The notes under the pieces were generated by a model. The model had not been told where the DNA came from and made no database searches. It saw nothing but the letters and a program-made list of their open reading frames with translations. This document shows, in pieces, positions 45,008 through 58,018 of a DNA stretch of 64,000 nucleotides. Numbering within the stretch: position 1 is the stretch's first letter; every line of letters starts with the position of its first letter. Origin of the DNA: Myxococcales bacterium (GTDB lineage Bacteria; Myxococcota; Myxococcia; Myxococcales; Myxococcaceae); assembly GCA_030681895.1 (NCBI GenBank), contig JAUXRI010000224.1:1-64000 (forward strand), in the 5' to 3' direction. Made by a program: the position numbers and the translations under genes.

Positions 45008-46363
45008 TCACTGCTGCGAGAAGAGAAACGGGTAGCTGACGGCGACTGCACCGCCCGTCGGCTTCGGAAAGACGAACCGCCGCACACGAGCGACGACACA
45101 GCCTTCGAGCCCCGCGTTCGCGACCGTCGTGTCTTGAACGGCAGCGCTCGTCACTTTCCCCTGAGTGCCGATGACGAACTTCACCGTCACCTTCCCCTGC
45201 AGCCTTCGCTGATTCTTGACCGCGAGCTCGAAGCACTGGCGGATCGAAGGGTCCTTCTTGATCACCGACGAAATCGCCTCACGAGCGAGGACGCCAGACG
45301 CGCTGTCTGCGGGAGCGCTGGGAGGTGGTGGAAGCCCGTCGCACGCCGAAGGCTCGAGCTGCGAACAGAACGGGCGCATCACCATCACCCTCGCGCTGGC
45401 GACTTCGTCGCTGCTCACAGCGTTACCCGTTGTTCGCTCGAGAGGCGCAAGACCTTCACACACGCGTTCGCCGCGAGCCGTCACCACACGCAGCGCCAGC
45501 CCGTCGTTCACTCTTCTACCGACGATCGCGAAGCGGGGCGGCACCGGCTCGAGTGCCTTGTAGGGTCCACTGCCGGTCAACAGCTCGACCGTCACGCTGG
45601 CTCGCCCTTCAGACGATGGAAGGGCAAAGGGCTCCATCAGGAAGACTCCATCACCTGCGGTCAGGCTCCCAACCAGCCCTTCTTCTCCGACGCCTTCGAG
45701 CCTGATCGGCACCTCTGCGTCGAGCCGAACGGTGCCGCAGTCTCGCCATGACGACGTGACGCCGGGGTCCAACTCCTTCGAGGCGTTGGTAGTGAGCGAA
45801 CGCTCGGCCTTCGCGTGCGCCAGCCACCGCGCTGACCGTGCAAGCTGTTGGTTGACCGAAGGCGTCACCAGCGCCACCGCACTCACGAGGCCCATGACGA
45901 CCGACGCCGTCGCGTAACCGGTGTACTCGAGCCGAAAGCGGGTGTCGAACCGGTCGAAGGCGCTTCCATCATCGACCATGGCGGCGGAAGGAAAGGCGCT
46001 GCGCAACGACTCGAAAGCGGATGCGGGAAGGCTCGCGTGACGGCCTGAGTCGAACACCACGACGACCGTCGGGTGGGTGCCGGCGCGCACACCGTTGATC
46101 GTCACGGTGACATTCACTCGCGAGAGCTGCAGCACCTTCTCGGGGCGCCGCAGCGCCGAATGGAAAGCTCGCTCGAGGCGGCGCAATCTCCAGAGCGAGA
46201 ACCCTCCGCCTGCGGCAAGCGCAAAGCCCAGTCCGCTCACCAGGGGAGGCGCTCGAAACAGCAGGCAGCCCGCGACCACGAGAAGGCCAAGGACGATGAG
46301 CGCAACAGACAGCAGCCGAATGGGCCGGCTCTGCGTGCGAACGTGATCGATCACAGGATGCAT
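45008..46363 (-). CDS. Membrane protein with AgmX/PglI-type (TonB-like) C-terminal domain
   Basis: 451 residues from the ATG at 46363; the frame is open upstream but those residues overlap the gltB promoter region. Two close membrane helices (about 14-55) are followed by a cytoplasmic or periplasmic beta region, then a third hydrophobic segment near residue 155. The last 90 residues (IRQCFELAVKNQRRLQGKVTVKFVIGTQG, LEGCVVARVRRFVFPKP) match the AgmX/PglI C-terminal domain, a TonB-like fold named from Myxococcus motility proteins. Its two cysteines are kept. It has no forkhead or kinase domain. Whether it acts in motility or envelope transport is not clear. Confidence 0.75.
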   Translation of the reverse strand: MHPVIDHVRTQSRPIRLLSVALIVLGLLVVAGCLLFRAPPLVSGLGFALAAGGGFSLWRLRRLERAFHSALRRPEKVLQLSRVNVTVTINGVRAGTHPTVVVVFDSGRHASLPASAFESLRSAFPSAAMVDDGSAFDRFDTRFRLEYTGYATASVVMGLVSAVALVTPSVNQQLARSARWLAHAKAERSLTTNASKELDPGVTSSWRDCGTVRLDAEVPIRLEGVGEEGLVGSLTAGDGVFLMEPFALPSSEGRASVTVELLTGSGPYKALEPVPPRFAIVGRRVNDGLALRVVTARGERVCEGLAPLERTTGNAVSSDEVASARVMVMRPFCSQLEPSACDGLPPPPSAPADSASGVLAREAISSVIKKDPSIRQCFELAVKNQRRLQGKVTVKFVIGTQGKVTSAAVQDTTVANAGLEGCVVARVRRFVFPKPTGGAVAVSYPFLFSQQ

Positions 46364-46540
46364 GACCGTCTGACCCCCGACCGCGCCCTCTGTGAACTCG
46401 GGTTTCTCGAGGGTGAATACAGGCCAGTTTCGAGTAGTTGGCGGCAGGTCAATGCAACCCAGAGCCAGTCCCTCGGATTCGAGCGCACCTGCTTGACGCA
46501 GCGCATTGATGCCCCTGCTCCGAGGCTCTATCGTCGACTG

Positions 46541-51091
<4,551 letters not shown>

Positions 51092-51095
51092 CGTC

Positions 51096-52523
51096 ATGGG
51101 AAAGCCCACAGGCTTCATGGAGTGGAACCGCGAGCCCGCTCCCAAACGCGAGAAGAAGGACCGGCTGCACGACTCGCGAGAGTTCGTGCTCCCGATGGCG
51201 CCGGAGCAGGCGAAGCACCAGGCCGGCCGATGCATGGACTGCGGTGTGCCCGTCTGTCAGCAGGGCTGCCCGCTCGGAAATCCGATTCCCGACTTCAACG
51301 AGCACGTGTGGAAGGGGCGTTGGCGCGAGGCCTACCTGTCGCTGACGTCGACGAACAACTTCCCCGAGTTCACCGGCCGGCTCTGTCCTGCGCCCTGTGA
51401 AGCAGCGTGCGTGCTCTCGGTGAATCAAGATCCCGTCACCATCGAACAGCTCGAGAAGGAGATCATCGAGCGGGCGTTCGCAGAGGGCTGGGTGACGCCG
51501 CGCCCTCCCCTGTTCCGCACGGGCAAGGCCGTCGCCGTCGTCGGGAGCGGACCTGCAGGTCTCGCCGCCGCCGCGCAGTTGAACCACGCAGGGCACACGG
51601 TCACGGTGTTCGAGAAGGACGAAGCGCTCGGTGGGCTGCTGCGGTTCGGCATTCCCGACTTCAAGATGGAGAAGTCAGTCATCGATCGCCGCGTGAAGCT
51701 GCTCGAAGCCGAGGGCATCACGTTCAAGACGGGCGTGACGGTGCCGTGGCACGACCTGAAGGCCACGCATGACGCGGTGGTGCTGGGCATCGGCGCGCGC
51801 GCGGCGAGAGAGCTGAACCTTCCCGGCCGTGAGCTGTCGGGCGTCGTGCAGTCGATGGACTATCTCGAGGCCGCGAATCGCCGTGCCGCGAAGAACGAGG
51901 GCCAGGCGACCGGGAAACGCGTCGTGATTCTGGGCGGTGGTGACACGGGCTCCGACTGTCTGGGCACGGCGCTGCGTGAAGGCGCGGCAGAGGTGTCGCA
52001 GATCGAGCTGATGCCGCTGCCGCCGAGCACGCGGACCTCGACGAACCCGTGGCCACAGTGGCCGTTCGTGTTCCGCACGTCATCCAGCCAGGAAGAAGGC
52101 GGGCTGCGGTCGTTCGGCTTCATGACGAAGAAGCTCATCGGTGACGGCGGCAAGCTGGTCGCCATCGAAGGCGTCGAGGTGACGCTCGAGAACGGCGCGC
52201 TGGTCGAACATCCACAGAGCACGCGGCGCATCGAGGTCGACCTGCTCATCCTCGCGCTTGGGTTCACCGGGCCTGACACGAGCACGCTGACGAAGGAGCT
52301 CGGCGTCCAGCTCGACGCGCGCGGGAACGTGAAGGTCGACGGCGACTTCGCGACGAACGTGACGGGCGTCTACGCGGCCGGCGACGTGATGCGCGGAGCG
52401 AGCCTGATCGTCTGGGCGATCTCTGATGGACGTGAAGCCGCGCGCGCGGTCGACACGTTCCTCACCGGGGCACCGTCGTCGTTGCCAACGCGTGGGCGAG
52501 ACGCTCCGTTCGGTGGGCGGTAG
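51096..52523 (+). CDS. gltD: Glutamate synthase, small subunit
   Basis: 475 residues from the ATG at 51096, preceded by GGGAGGG. The N-terminal iron-sulphur domain has CMDCGVPVCQQGCPLGNPIPD and CPAPCEAACVL. FAD binds at VVGSGPAGLAAAAQL and NADPH at ILGGGDTGSDCLG. It passes electrons from NADPH to GltB. Its stop abuts the stop of the convergent hemerythrin gene with no gap. Confidence 0.97.
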   Translation: MGKPTGFMEWNREPAPKREKKDRLHDSREFVLPMAPEQAKHQAGRCMDCGVPVCQQGCPLGNPIPDFNEHVWKGRWREAYLSLTSTNNFPEFTGRLCPAPCEAACVLSVNQDPVTIEQLEKEIIERAFAEGWVTPRPPLFRTGKAVAVVGSGPAGLAAAAQLNHAGHTVTVFEKDEALGGLLRFGIPDFKMEKSVIDRRVKLLEAEGITFKTGVTVPWHDLKATHDAVVLGIGARAARELNLPGRELSGVVQSMDYLEAANRRAAKNEGQATGKRVVILGGGDTGSDCLGTALREGAAEVSQIELMPLPPSTRTSTNPWPQWPFVFRTSSSQEEGGLRSFGFMTKKLIGDGGKLVAIEGVEVTLENGALVEHPQSTRRIEVDLLILALGFTGPDTSTLTKELGVQLDARGNVKVDGDFATNVTGVYAAGDVMRGASLIVWAISDGREAARAVDTFLTGAPSSLPTRGRDAPFGGR

Positions 52524-53180
52524 TCAGTCCGAGCCGAGCCGCTGTGACAGCTCTTCCCACTCCGACTCGGTCCACCACTCGCGCTCGAGACCACGGCAGG
52601 TCTCGTTGTACGCGGGGCACATGACGCAGCCGTCACCACGGTAGACGGACGGATCGAACAGCACGGGGAAACGCTCGAGCAGCGCTTCGGCCTCGCGTTT
52701 CGCGGCGAGCTCGTCGTCGGTCGGAGCACGGCCCTCGAGCTCGAACACGCCGTGTTTGCGGAGCCGCTCAGCGCCCTCGGGAAAGAAGACGGAGTTCTCC
52801 GCATCGATGTGGTGCCAGAGCCGATGGGAGAACTCGAGGGCCAGTGTGTCGACGCGGGTGCGTGAGGCGAGGTCGTCGTTCCCCAGCGCGGTGGCTATCG
52901 CCTCGCGCAGGGCACCCATGGCGGAGTGATCGGCGAGGATGACGGCGACCGGGCCGCGATCGATCGGCAGCGAGACCTCGGCGACCAACGCCGGCACGAA
53001 CACCGCTTCCTCCCGGGCATGGTGGAAGTCGTGCGCCCACCGCTGAAAGAAGCGCAGGAAGACGCGCCCATCCTCGACGGTCCCCTGGCCCTGCGCCCAC
53101 GCCCGCGTCCAGGTCCGGAAGGCACCGAGCACACGCTCGATCAGCTCGTGCTCCGCCATGAGTTCGTCGACGAGCTTCAT
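52524..53180 (-). CDS. Hemerythrin-domain protein with a cysteine-rich tail
   Basis: 218 residues from the ATG at 53180, where the hemerythrin helix begins (MKLVDELMAEHELIERVLGAF). The iron ligands fit a hemerythrin HHE pattern: AEHELIE, HDFHHAREEAVFVPA, ILADHSAMGAL and HRLWHHIDAENSVFFP. After residue 155 comes an extra 60-residue tail with DGCVMCPAYNETC, three cysteines that could bind a metal. It could bind oxygen, NO or sense redox. It is a single gene that faces gltD. Confidence 0.85.
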   Translation of the reverse strand: MKLVDELMAEHELIERVLGAFRTWTRAWAQGQGTVEDGRVFLRFFQRWAHDFHHAREEAVFVPALVAEVSLPIDRGPVAVILADHSAMGALREAIATALGNDDLASRTRVDTLALEFSHRLWHHIDAENSVFFPEGAERLRKHGVFELEGRAPTDDELAAKREAEALLERFPVLFDPSVYRGDGCVMCPAYNETCRGLEREWWTESEWEELSQRLGSD

Positions 53181-53229
53181 CGTGAGCAGCTCGGGGTCAC
53201 GACGAGGTGTGTAGCCCGAAAGCCGAGAC

Positions 53230-54231
53230 TCACGGCTTGAGGAACCACTCGAGCGCTGAACGCTGTCCGAGACCGAGCCCCTTCGCGAGCGCGCGGGCGT
53301 GTTGTTGCAGCGCCTGCACCGTCTTCTCCGACGCCTTCGGTTCGAGGCCCAACAACACCGCGCGGGCCGTCGGCGCACGATCGAGCAGCTCCACGCCTTT
53401 CAGATCCGTCACGCCGTAGCGCGCGAACACGACGGGCAACAGCTCGAGCACCAGCTCCCGGCGCGCCAGGAAGGCGGCCTCCTTCGGCGCGGACCCGGCC
53501 TTGGCTGCGATCGACTCCGGCACCTCGAGTCGAACGGCCTTCCCGTCGCGCGCGAGCATCGCCTCGAGTTCCCGCACCGCACGAGGCATCTGCCGCGCGA
53601 ACCGACGACACACCGCAGCCGACGGCAATCCCAACACTGCGTCGAGGCGGCGCGACGATGCGGCAGGCAGCTCCTCGGCCAGCAGGTGGAGCCGCGGCAC
53701 TCGCCACCCACGCTTCAGGAACACGAAGAGACACGCCATGCGCCAACACGCCAGACGAAGAAACGCCGCGCGATGGAGAAGACTGCCTCGCGAGCCGCGC
53801 TCCAGTTCCCAGACGAGCTGCTCTTCGGTCGCCGTCTCGATGCGACGATGAATGGCGGGTCGACGCCGATTCCAGATGCGCTTCAACCGATCGAACGCGC
53901 CGGACGGATCGCGCAGGACGATCAGATCGTCCACCTCGTAGAAACACAGGTTGTCGAGCGTGGTCGCCTCATCGAAGCGCTGACACAGCAGCGTGATCGA
54001 CGTGCCGGACCGATTCACCGTGATCCGTCCCGACCGGGCGCCGAGCACCCACAGGTCGAGATCAGAGTCCGCCCGCGCGTTCCCTCTCGCGGCAGACCCG
54101 GTCAGGGCCACCGCGTCGCCAGAACGAACGAGGGAAGGAAGGAGTCGTCGAGCGAGCGCCTGCAACCTCAGCGCATCAGACGTCGGAGCGCGCTTCAGGA
54201 ACCGCCACCACCACCGCCACCGCCGAACCAC
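53230..54231 (-). CDS. Nucleotidyltransferase-domain protein
   Basis: 333 residues if started at the GTG at 54231, which overlaps the upstream repeat-protein gene by 37 bases. A TTG about 60 bases downstream is an alternative. The nucleotidyltransferase core is plain: VALTGSAARGNARADSDLDLWVLG has the GSxxxG and DxD motifs. The rest (about 110-333) is helical and Arg/Ala/Leu-rich with no family I know. The fold suggests a MNT-type or kanamycin-type transferase. No HEPN partner typical of a toxin-antitoxin pair is adjacent. Confidence 0.75.
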   Translation of the reverse strand: MVRRWRWWWRFLKRAPTSDALRLQALARRLLPSLVRSGDAVALTGSAARGNARADSDLDLWVLGARSGRITVNRSGTSITLLCQRFDEATTLDNLCFYEVDDLIVLRDPSGAFDRLKRIWNRRRPAIHRRIETATEEQLVWELERGSRGSLLHRAAFLRLACWRMACLFVFLKRGWRVPRLHLLAEELPAASSRRLDAVLGLPSAAVCRRFARQMPRAVRELEAMLARDGKAVRLEVPESIAAKAGSAPKEAAFLARRELVLELLPVVFARYGVTDLKGVELLDRAPTARAVLLGLEPKASEKTVQALQQHARALAKGLGLGQRSALEWFLKP

Positions 54232-54575
54232 TCACGCACCGTCTCGCGCGTGCCGGTGGTCGAGCGATCGCTGCCGCGGCCGCCTCCGTACATGTTCGCG
54301 ATGCGCTCTCGCGAGTCGGTGGTCGACCGATCACTGCCGCGCCCGCCGACGGAGTTGTTGCGAATCGTCTCGCGTGACTCCCGCGTCGAACGATCGCTCC
54401 CGCGTCCACCGACCGTGCCGCGTGACGGCGTCGCCGGCTTCGGCTTGGGCTTTGTCTTCCCCGTCGCTGACCAGCCGGCTGCCTTCGGTTTCGCAGGCGT
54501 CTTCGGCTTGGTCGTCTTGGGCTTCGCAGCGGGCTTCTTCGGCGTGGAAACTCGACCACTCGTGACACGGGGCAT
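54195..54575 (-). CDS. Basic protein with three 21-residue tandem repeats
   Basis: 126 residues from the ATG at 54575, which has AGGA five bases upstream. Residues 1-54 are a Lys/Pro/Ala/Thr-rich basic tail like that of histone H1-type bacterial proteins. Residues 55-75, 76-96 and 97-117 are three repeats built on (V/G)GGRGSDRST-x3-RE-x2-(I/V)-R/A. The protein ends in eight glycines and a serine. No cysteine, signal or membrane segment is present. I do not recognise the family. The composition fits a DNA-binding or condensate-forming protein; this is a guess from composition. The third position of codons follows the genome's GC bias, which supports it being a real gene. Confidence 0.75.
   Translation of the reverse strand: MPRVTSGRVSTPKKPAAKPKTTKPKTPAKPKAAGWSATGKTKPKPKPATPSRGTVGGRGSDRSTRESRETIRNNSVGGRGSDRSTTDSRERIANMYGGGRGSDRSTTGTRETVREWFGGGGGGGGS
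54225..54413 (-). repeat. Three 63-bp tandem repeats inside the basic protein gene
   Basis: The units are 54351-54413, 54288-54350 and 54225-54287. Each encodes one 21-residue GGRGSDRST repeat. They differ at many synonymous positions, so protein sequence rather than recent DNA duplication seems to be kept. Confidence 0.85.
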
Positions 54576-54643
54576 TGAGGTCCTTTCGCAACGGAGGCCG
54601 GGGACGATACGCGCCACCGCCATCGCGATCCACCCCGCTCGTG

Positions 54644-54979
54644 TCAGGTCAACGGCGCGGGCTTCTCGGACCTACGCACCGCAACGAAGGGCTGCTCCCC
54701 GAACAGGCTCAGGCTCACCAGGCGCATCGCGCGCTCCAGGGCGGCTTCGGCCTTCACGTCACGCGTCTCGACCACTCGCCGCCCCTCGGCAGTCGTCACC
54801 ACCAGCGAGCACCGCACCTTCGTCTCCGCCAGGCGCTCGTTCGTCACCGGGTTCAGCACCACCGCGATCGACAGCACACCCGTCACCGCCGCGCCCAACA
54901 CCTCGTGGAGCCGCCGAGAAATCCACTCTCGCGTGTGCGCCGACGCCTCCATCTGACTCACCAACACCTGAACGTTCAT
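54644..54979 (-). CDS. Small HPF/RaiA-like protein
   Basis: 111 residues. The order of predicted elements (strand MNVQVLVSQM, helix TREWISRRLHEVLGA, strand VLSIAVVLNPV, strand TKVRCSLVVTT, strand VVETRDVKAEA, helix AALERAMRLVSLSLFG) is that of short ribosome hibernation factors of the HPF/YfiA family. The basic residues that contact rRNA are fewer than usual, so it may be a divergent member. It stands alone, divergent from the exonuclease gene with a 164-base gap. That gap holds the inverted repeat GTTGAA (55091-55096) / TTCAAC (55108-55113). Confidence 0.6.
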   Translation of the reverse strand: MNVQVLVSQMEASAHTREWISRRLHEVLGAAVTGVLSIAVVLNPVTNERLAETKVRCSLVVTTAEGRRVVETRDVKAEAALERAMRLVSLSLFGEQPFVAVRRSEKPAPLT

Positions 54980-55143
54980 GTGGCCTCTTCTTGTGGAACT
55001 GAAACGTGCGCGGCCTCATTCCGGTTTGTCTGGTCTCTTGATTCCGTTACCTGTCCGAATCGATCACCCGGGCTGCGTCGGCCTAAAACCGTTGAAAGAT
55101 CAATGCGTTCAACAATGTCAGCCCTGCCGAGTAGGGTGCGCCA

Positions 55144-57273
55144 GTGATCGAGCCCTCCCAGTTGGTCGACAACCACCTCTTCCTCGACATCGAGACCACC
55201 GGCCTCGACGCGGGGACCGACGAGGTGATCGAGCTGGGCGCGGTGTTGATTCGGAACGGGCGCGTCGCAGCGGAGCATCAGTGGCTGATTCGGCCCACCC
55301 GGCCGGTGCCTGCGGTGATCTCTGCGTTGACCGGGCTCACCGATGACGATCTCGCCGGCGCCGCCTCGTTCGATGAGCTGGTGCCCTTGCTCCGGCCACT
55401 CTTTCAGGGCGTCACCGTCGTCGCCCATAACGCGCTGTTCGAGCAGTCGTTCCTCAAGGGCTTGCTCGACGACGTCCCGGTGCTCGATTCCTGTGAGCTC
55501 GCGCTGGTGCTCTTCCCGGAGCTGAAGTCCCACTCGCTCGACGCGCTCGTCCAATGGGCGGGCCTCTCGACGGGGGCCCGGCATCGTGCGCTCGACGACG
55601 CCCAGGACACGTGGCGAGTCGTCCAGATTCTCCTGCAGCGCGCGTGTGAGCCCGCCCGTCGAACCCAGCTCCACGCGCTCGCTCAGCGGGTTCAGGGGCA
55701 CGCGCCGCTCCATCGCCTGTTGAGTGGGCTCTCTGACGCGGCGTTCTCGGCATTGCCTCCCGTGTCGGTGCAGGCGGTCGGCCAGGATGTCGCCCTGCCC
55801 CCGCTCCTTCGCGACTGGGCCACCACGCCGGCCACGCTCGCCCTCGAGCTCGAACACCGGGACGCTGACGCCCTGCTCGTCGAGACCGCCAGGAGCGCAG
55901 GCCCGTCGGTCTGGTTGGTCTGCCCGCACGCACGCCTCAAGCACCTCTCTGGAGTGCCGCGCCTGCCCTCCCGAACCGCGCAGGCGTCTGCGCCGCGTCT
56001 CAACGCCTTGCTCGCTCGCCGCGTCGTTCTCGACCCGTCGCTCGCGGCGTCCATGGCCTACCTCGAGAGCTGGGGCACCCGGGCTGCAGGAGACTCGGGC
56101 TCGCTCAGCGGCTTCTGGCGCGATCGGGTCCCGCTCTTCGACAGCATGCGCACGCTGATGAAGGCGCCGAGCGAGCAGCCACCGCCACCGGGCGTCTTCG
56201 CGGGCACGCACCACGAGGTCGCGGAGTGGCTCGAGGCAGGCATCAGGCCCTCCGCCCTCATCTGGCTCGACGCCCCCAGCGCGGTGGAGCTCGAGCGTCG
56301 TCGGCTTACCGTCTCGCTCGAGGTGTCGCGGCTGTTCCGCCTGCCGGAGCTGTCCGACCTCGCCTCGCCGGGACGGCCGCTCACGGCTGGCTTCCAGGCT
56401 GTCCACGCCCGCACGAAGGAGCTCGCCGCCCTGTTGTCGGCCTTCTCCGAGACGACGCGCGTCGTCCGGACCGCACAGGAGCCATGGCTGTCGCTCCGTG
56501 ATGCGCTCTCGGCGCTGGCGCATGATCTCGCGTGGTGGCTGTCAGAGCTCCGGGGCGCGCCTCCGAGTGTCCTTCATGACGGCGTATTGGCCGAGGCGTC
56601 GGCGCTCGCCGAAGTCGTGCCCCGGCTGACGAGCTCGGACGATCGCGCCGAGCTCTGGGCGTCGGCTTCGGGACTCTGGCTCAAGCCGTCGACCGCCGTG
56701 TGCGAGGCCTCACTGCAGACGCTGGCGAAAGTCGCGCCGTCACTCTTCGTCTCCGACGTGCGTCGAACTCCGGGCTGGGAGCGACGCCTGGGCGCACCCT
56801 CGCTCGAACGTCACGGCCGCGCCGAGCCAGCAGGTCCCGTCGCCATCATCGACGCCCTGGGTACCGATGACGCGTTGGCGCTGGTGGCGCTGTCGACGCC
56901 GGGCCCGCTCACGGTGCTCTCGGGAGAGTCGCTCACCGAGCCGCTGGTCGCCGCGTTCGTCGCCCGCGCCAGACAGCAGGGCCGGAGGGTTCGGCTCAAC
57001 CAGAGCGGCGCCGGGCCGACCGACGTGGTGCTGCGGGAGTGGTGGGGCGCAGGCCCAGCGCCACGACTCGAAGGAACGGTGGTGCTCTCGACTCCCGGAG
57101 ACCCGCTCGGGCTTCGTCGGCTCGCCGCGCAGGGGGTTCGTGTGACGAGCCTGCTGTTGCGCGGGCCGTTCCAGCCGGCAGCCTGGCAGGCCTCGCTCGA
57201 CGGGTTCGCGTGGCACGCAGCGACCGCCGCCGTGGTGGGAGCGCCTTCGCCCCGCCACCTGACCGCGAGCTGA
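55144..57273 (+). CDS. DnaQ-type 3'-5' exonuclease with a long unidentified C-terminal region
   Basis: 709 residues from a GTG. Residues 10-165 are a DEDDh exonuclease: ExoI FLDIETTGLD (Asp15, Glu17), ExoII AHNALFEQSFL and ExoIII HRALDD (His147, Asp152). In ExoII the usual catalytic Asp is Glu100. Residues 170-709 look like a mixed alpha/beta region with the length of a DinG-type helicase. I see no Walker A, DEAH or other helicase motif there. The segments VAIIDALGTDDALALVAL and GPLTVLSGESLTEPL recall Rossmann-like strands. It could be an exonuclease fused to a dead helicase or to an unknown domain. It is convergent with the HAMP gene with no gap. Confidence 0.8.
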   Translation: MIEPSQLVDNHLFLDIETTGLDAGTDEVIELGAVLIRNGRVAAEHQWLIRPTRPVPAVISALTGLTDDDLAGAASFDELVPLLRPLFQGVTVVAHNALFEQSFLKGLLDDVPVLDSCELALVLFPELKSHSLDALVQWAGLSTGARHRALDDAQDTWRVVQILLQRACEPARRTQLHALAQRVQGHAPLHRLLSGLSDAAFSALPPVSVQAVGQDVALPPLLRDWATTPATLALELEHRDADALLVETARSAGPSVWLVCPHARLKHLSGVPRLPSRTAQASAPRLNALLARRVVLDPSLAASMAYLESWGTRAAGDSGSLSGFWRDRVPLFDSMRTLMKAPSEQPPPPGVFAGTHHEVAEWLEAGIRPSALIWLDAPSAVELERRRLTVSLEVSRLFRLPELSDLASPGRPLTAGFQAVHARTKELAALLSAFSETTRVVRTAQEPWLSLRDALSALAHDLAWWLSELRGAPPSVLHDGVLAEASALAEVVPRLTSSDDRAELWASASGLWLKPSTAVCEASLQTLAKVAPSLFVSDVRRTPGWERRLGAPSLERHGRAEPAGPVAIIDALGTDDALALVALSTPGPLTVLSGESLTEPLVAAFVARARQQGRRVRLNQSGAGPTDVVLREWWGAGPAPRLEGTVVLSTPGDPLGLRRLAAQGVRVTSLLLRGPFQPAAWQASLDGFAWHAATAAVVGAPSPRHLTAS

Positions 57274-57996
57274 CTACCCCTTCTTCTCGAGCCTGGCGGC
57301 CAGCTCCGCGTGGTGTTTGGCCAGCGCGTCCTTGTCGCCCGCCATCGCGGCCTCGACGGTCTTCAAGTCGCTCTCGGTCCTCTCTCGCAACGACTTCACC
57401 ATCGTCGCGAAGACGTCGAACACGTCCTTCAATTCGTCACCGGGACGAAGGCCGTACTCGGGCGGACGAATGATGCCGCTCGTCACCTCACGCCCCATGC
57501 GCTTGATGCGGAACAGCGGGCCCACGATGCGATGAGTCAGCAGAATCGCGACCAGCCCGCTCACCAGGACGAACAACGCCAGCAGGCTGAAGAGCACGGC
57601 GATCGTGGTCTGCTGCTGCGCGACCAGGTCTTTCTGTTGCTGCACCACGGCCTGCTTCTCGAACTCGTACTTGGCGTCGATCTCTTTCGAGCGTGCCTCG
57701 AGCGAGGTCATCAGCGCCGGGTCGTCGAGGCCCTTGGTGAGCTCGTTGTTGAGCGTGCAGGTGCCCAGCTCCTTGCTCGTCTCGGCCGACTTCGAGCGCG
57801 CCTCGACGGCCTCGTTCATCTGGCTGAAGAGGCTGCCGGTGGTGCGCGCGATGAAGAAGCCAAGCACCGCTGAGATGATCAGCGTGGGCACGATGAAATA
57901 GACGGCGAACTTCAGCTGAAAGCGCGCGTCCAACAGAAAGTTCTTCAACTTCCGTTGGTACTGCGGCTGGGCTGGTGCGGCTGCCTGTGTAGTCAT
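57274..57996 (-). CDS. HAMP-domain membrane protein without output domain
   Basis: 240 residues. Two membrane helices (about 30-52 and 132-156) flank a periplasmic coiled coil of some 80 residues with a single cysteine. A HAMP domain follows (ILLTHRIVGPLFRIKRMGREVTSG, GDELKDVFDVFATMVKSLRER). The protein ends about 30 residues later, so there is no kinase, cyclase or methyl-accepting domain. It may pass a signal to a separate partner. Similar short HAMP proteins are common in myxobacteria. Confidence 0.8.
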   Translation of the reverse strand: MTTQAAAPAQPQYQRKLKNFLLDARFQLKFAVYFIVPTLIISAVLGFFIARTTGSLFSQMNEAVEARSKSAETSKELGTCTLNNELTKGLDDPALMTSLEARSKEIDAKYEFEKQAVVQQQKDLVAQQQTTIAVLFSLLALFVLVSGLVAILLTHRIVGPLFRIKRMGREVTSGIIRPPEYGLRPGDELKDVFDVFATMVKSLRERTESDLKTVEAAMAGDKDALAKHHAELAARLEKKG

Positions 57997-58018
57997 GTCT
58001 TTCGAAGCCTCTCCCCCA

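Noticed and set aside
54225..54413. Tandem repeats as a CRISPR array
   Set aside because: The units are contiguous without spacers and code for a protein repeat.
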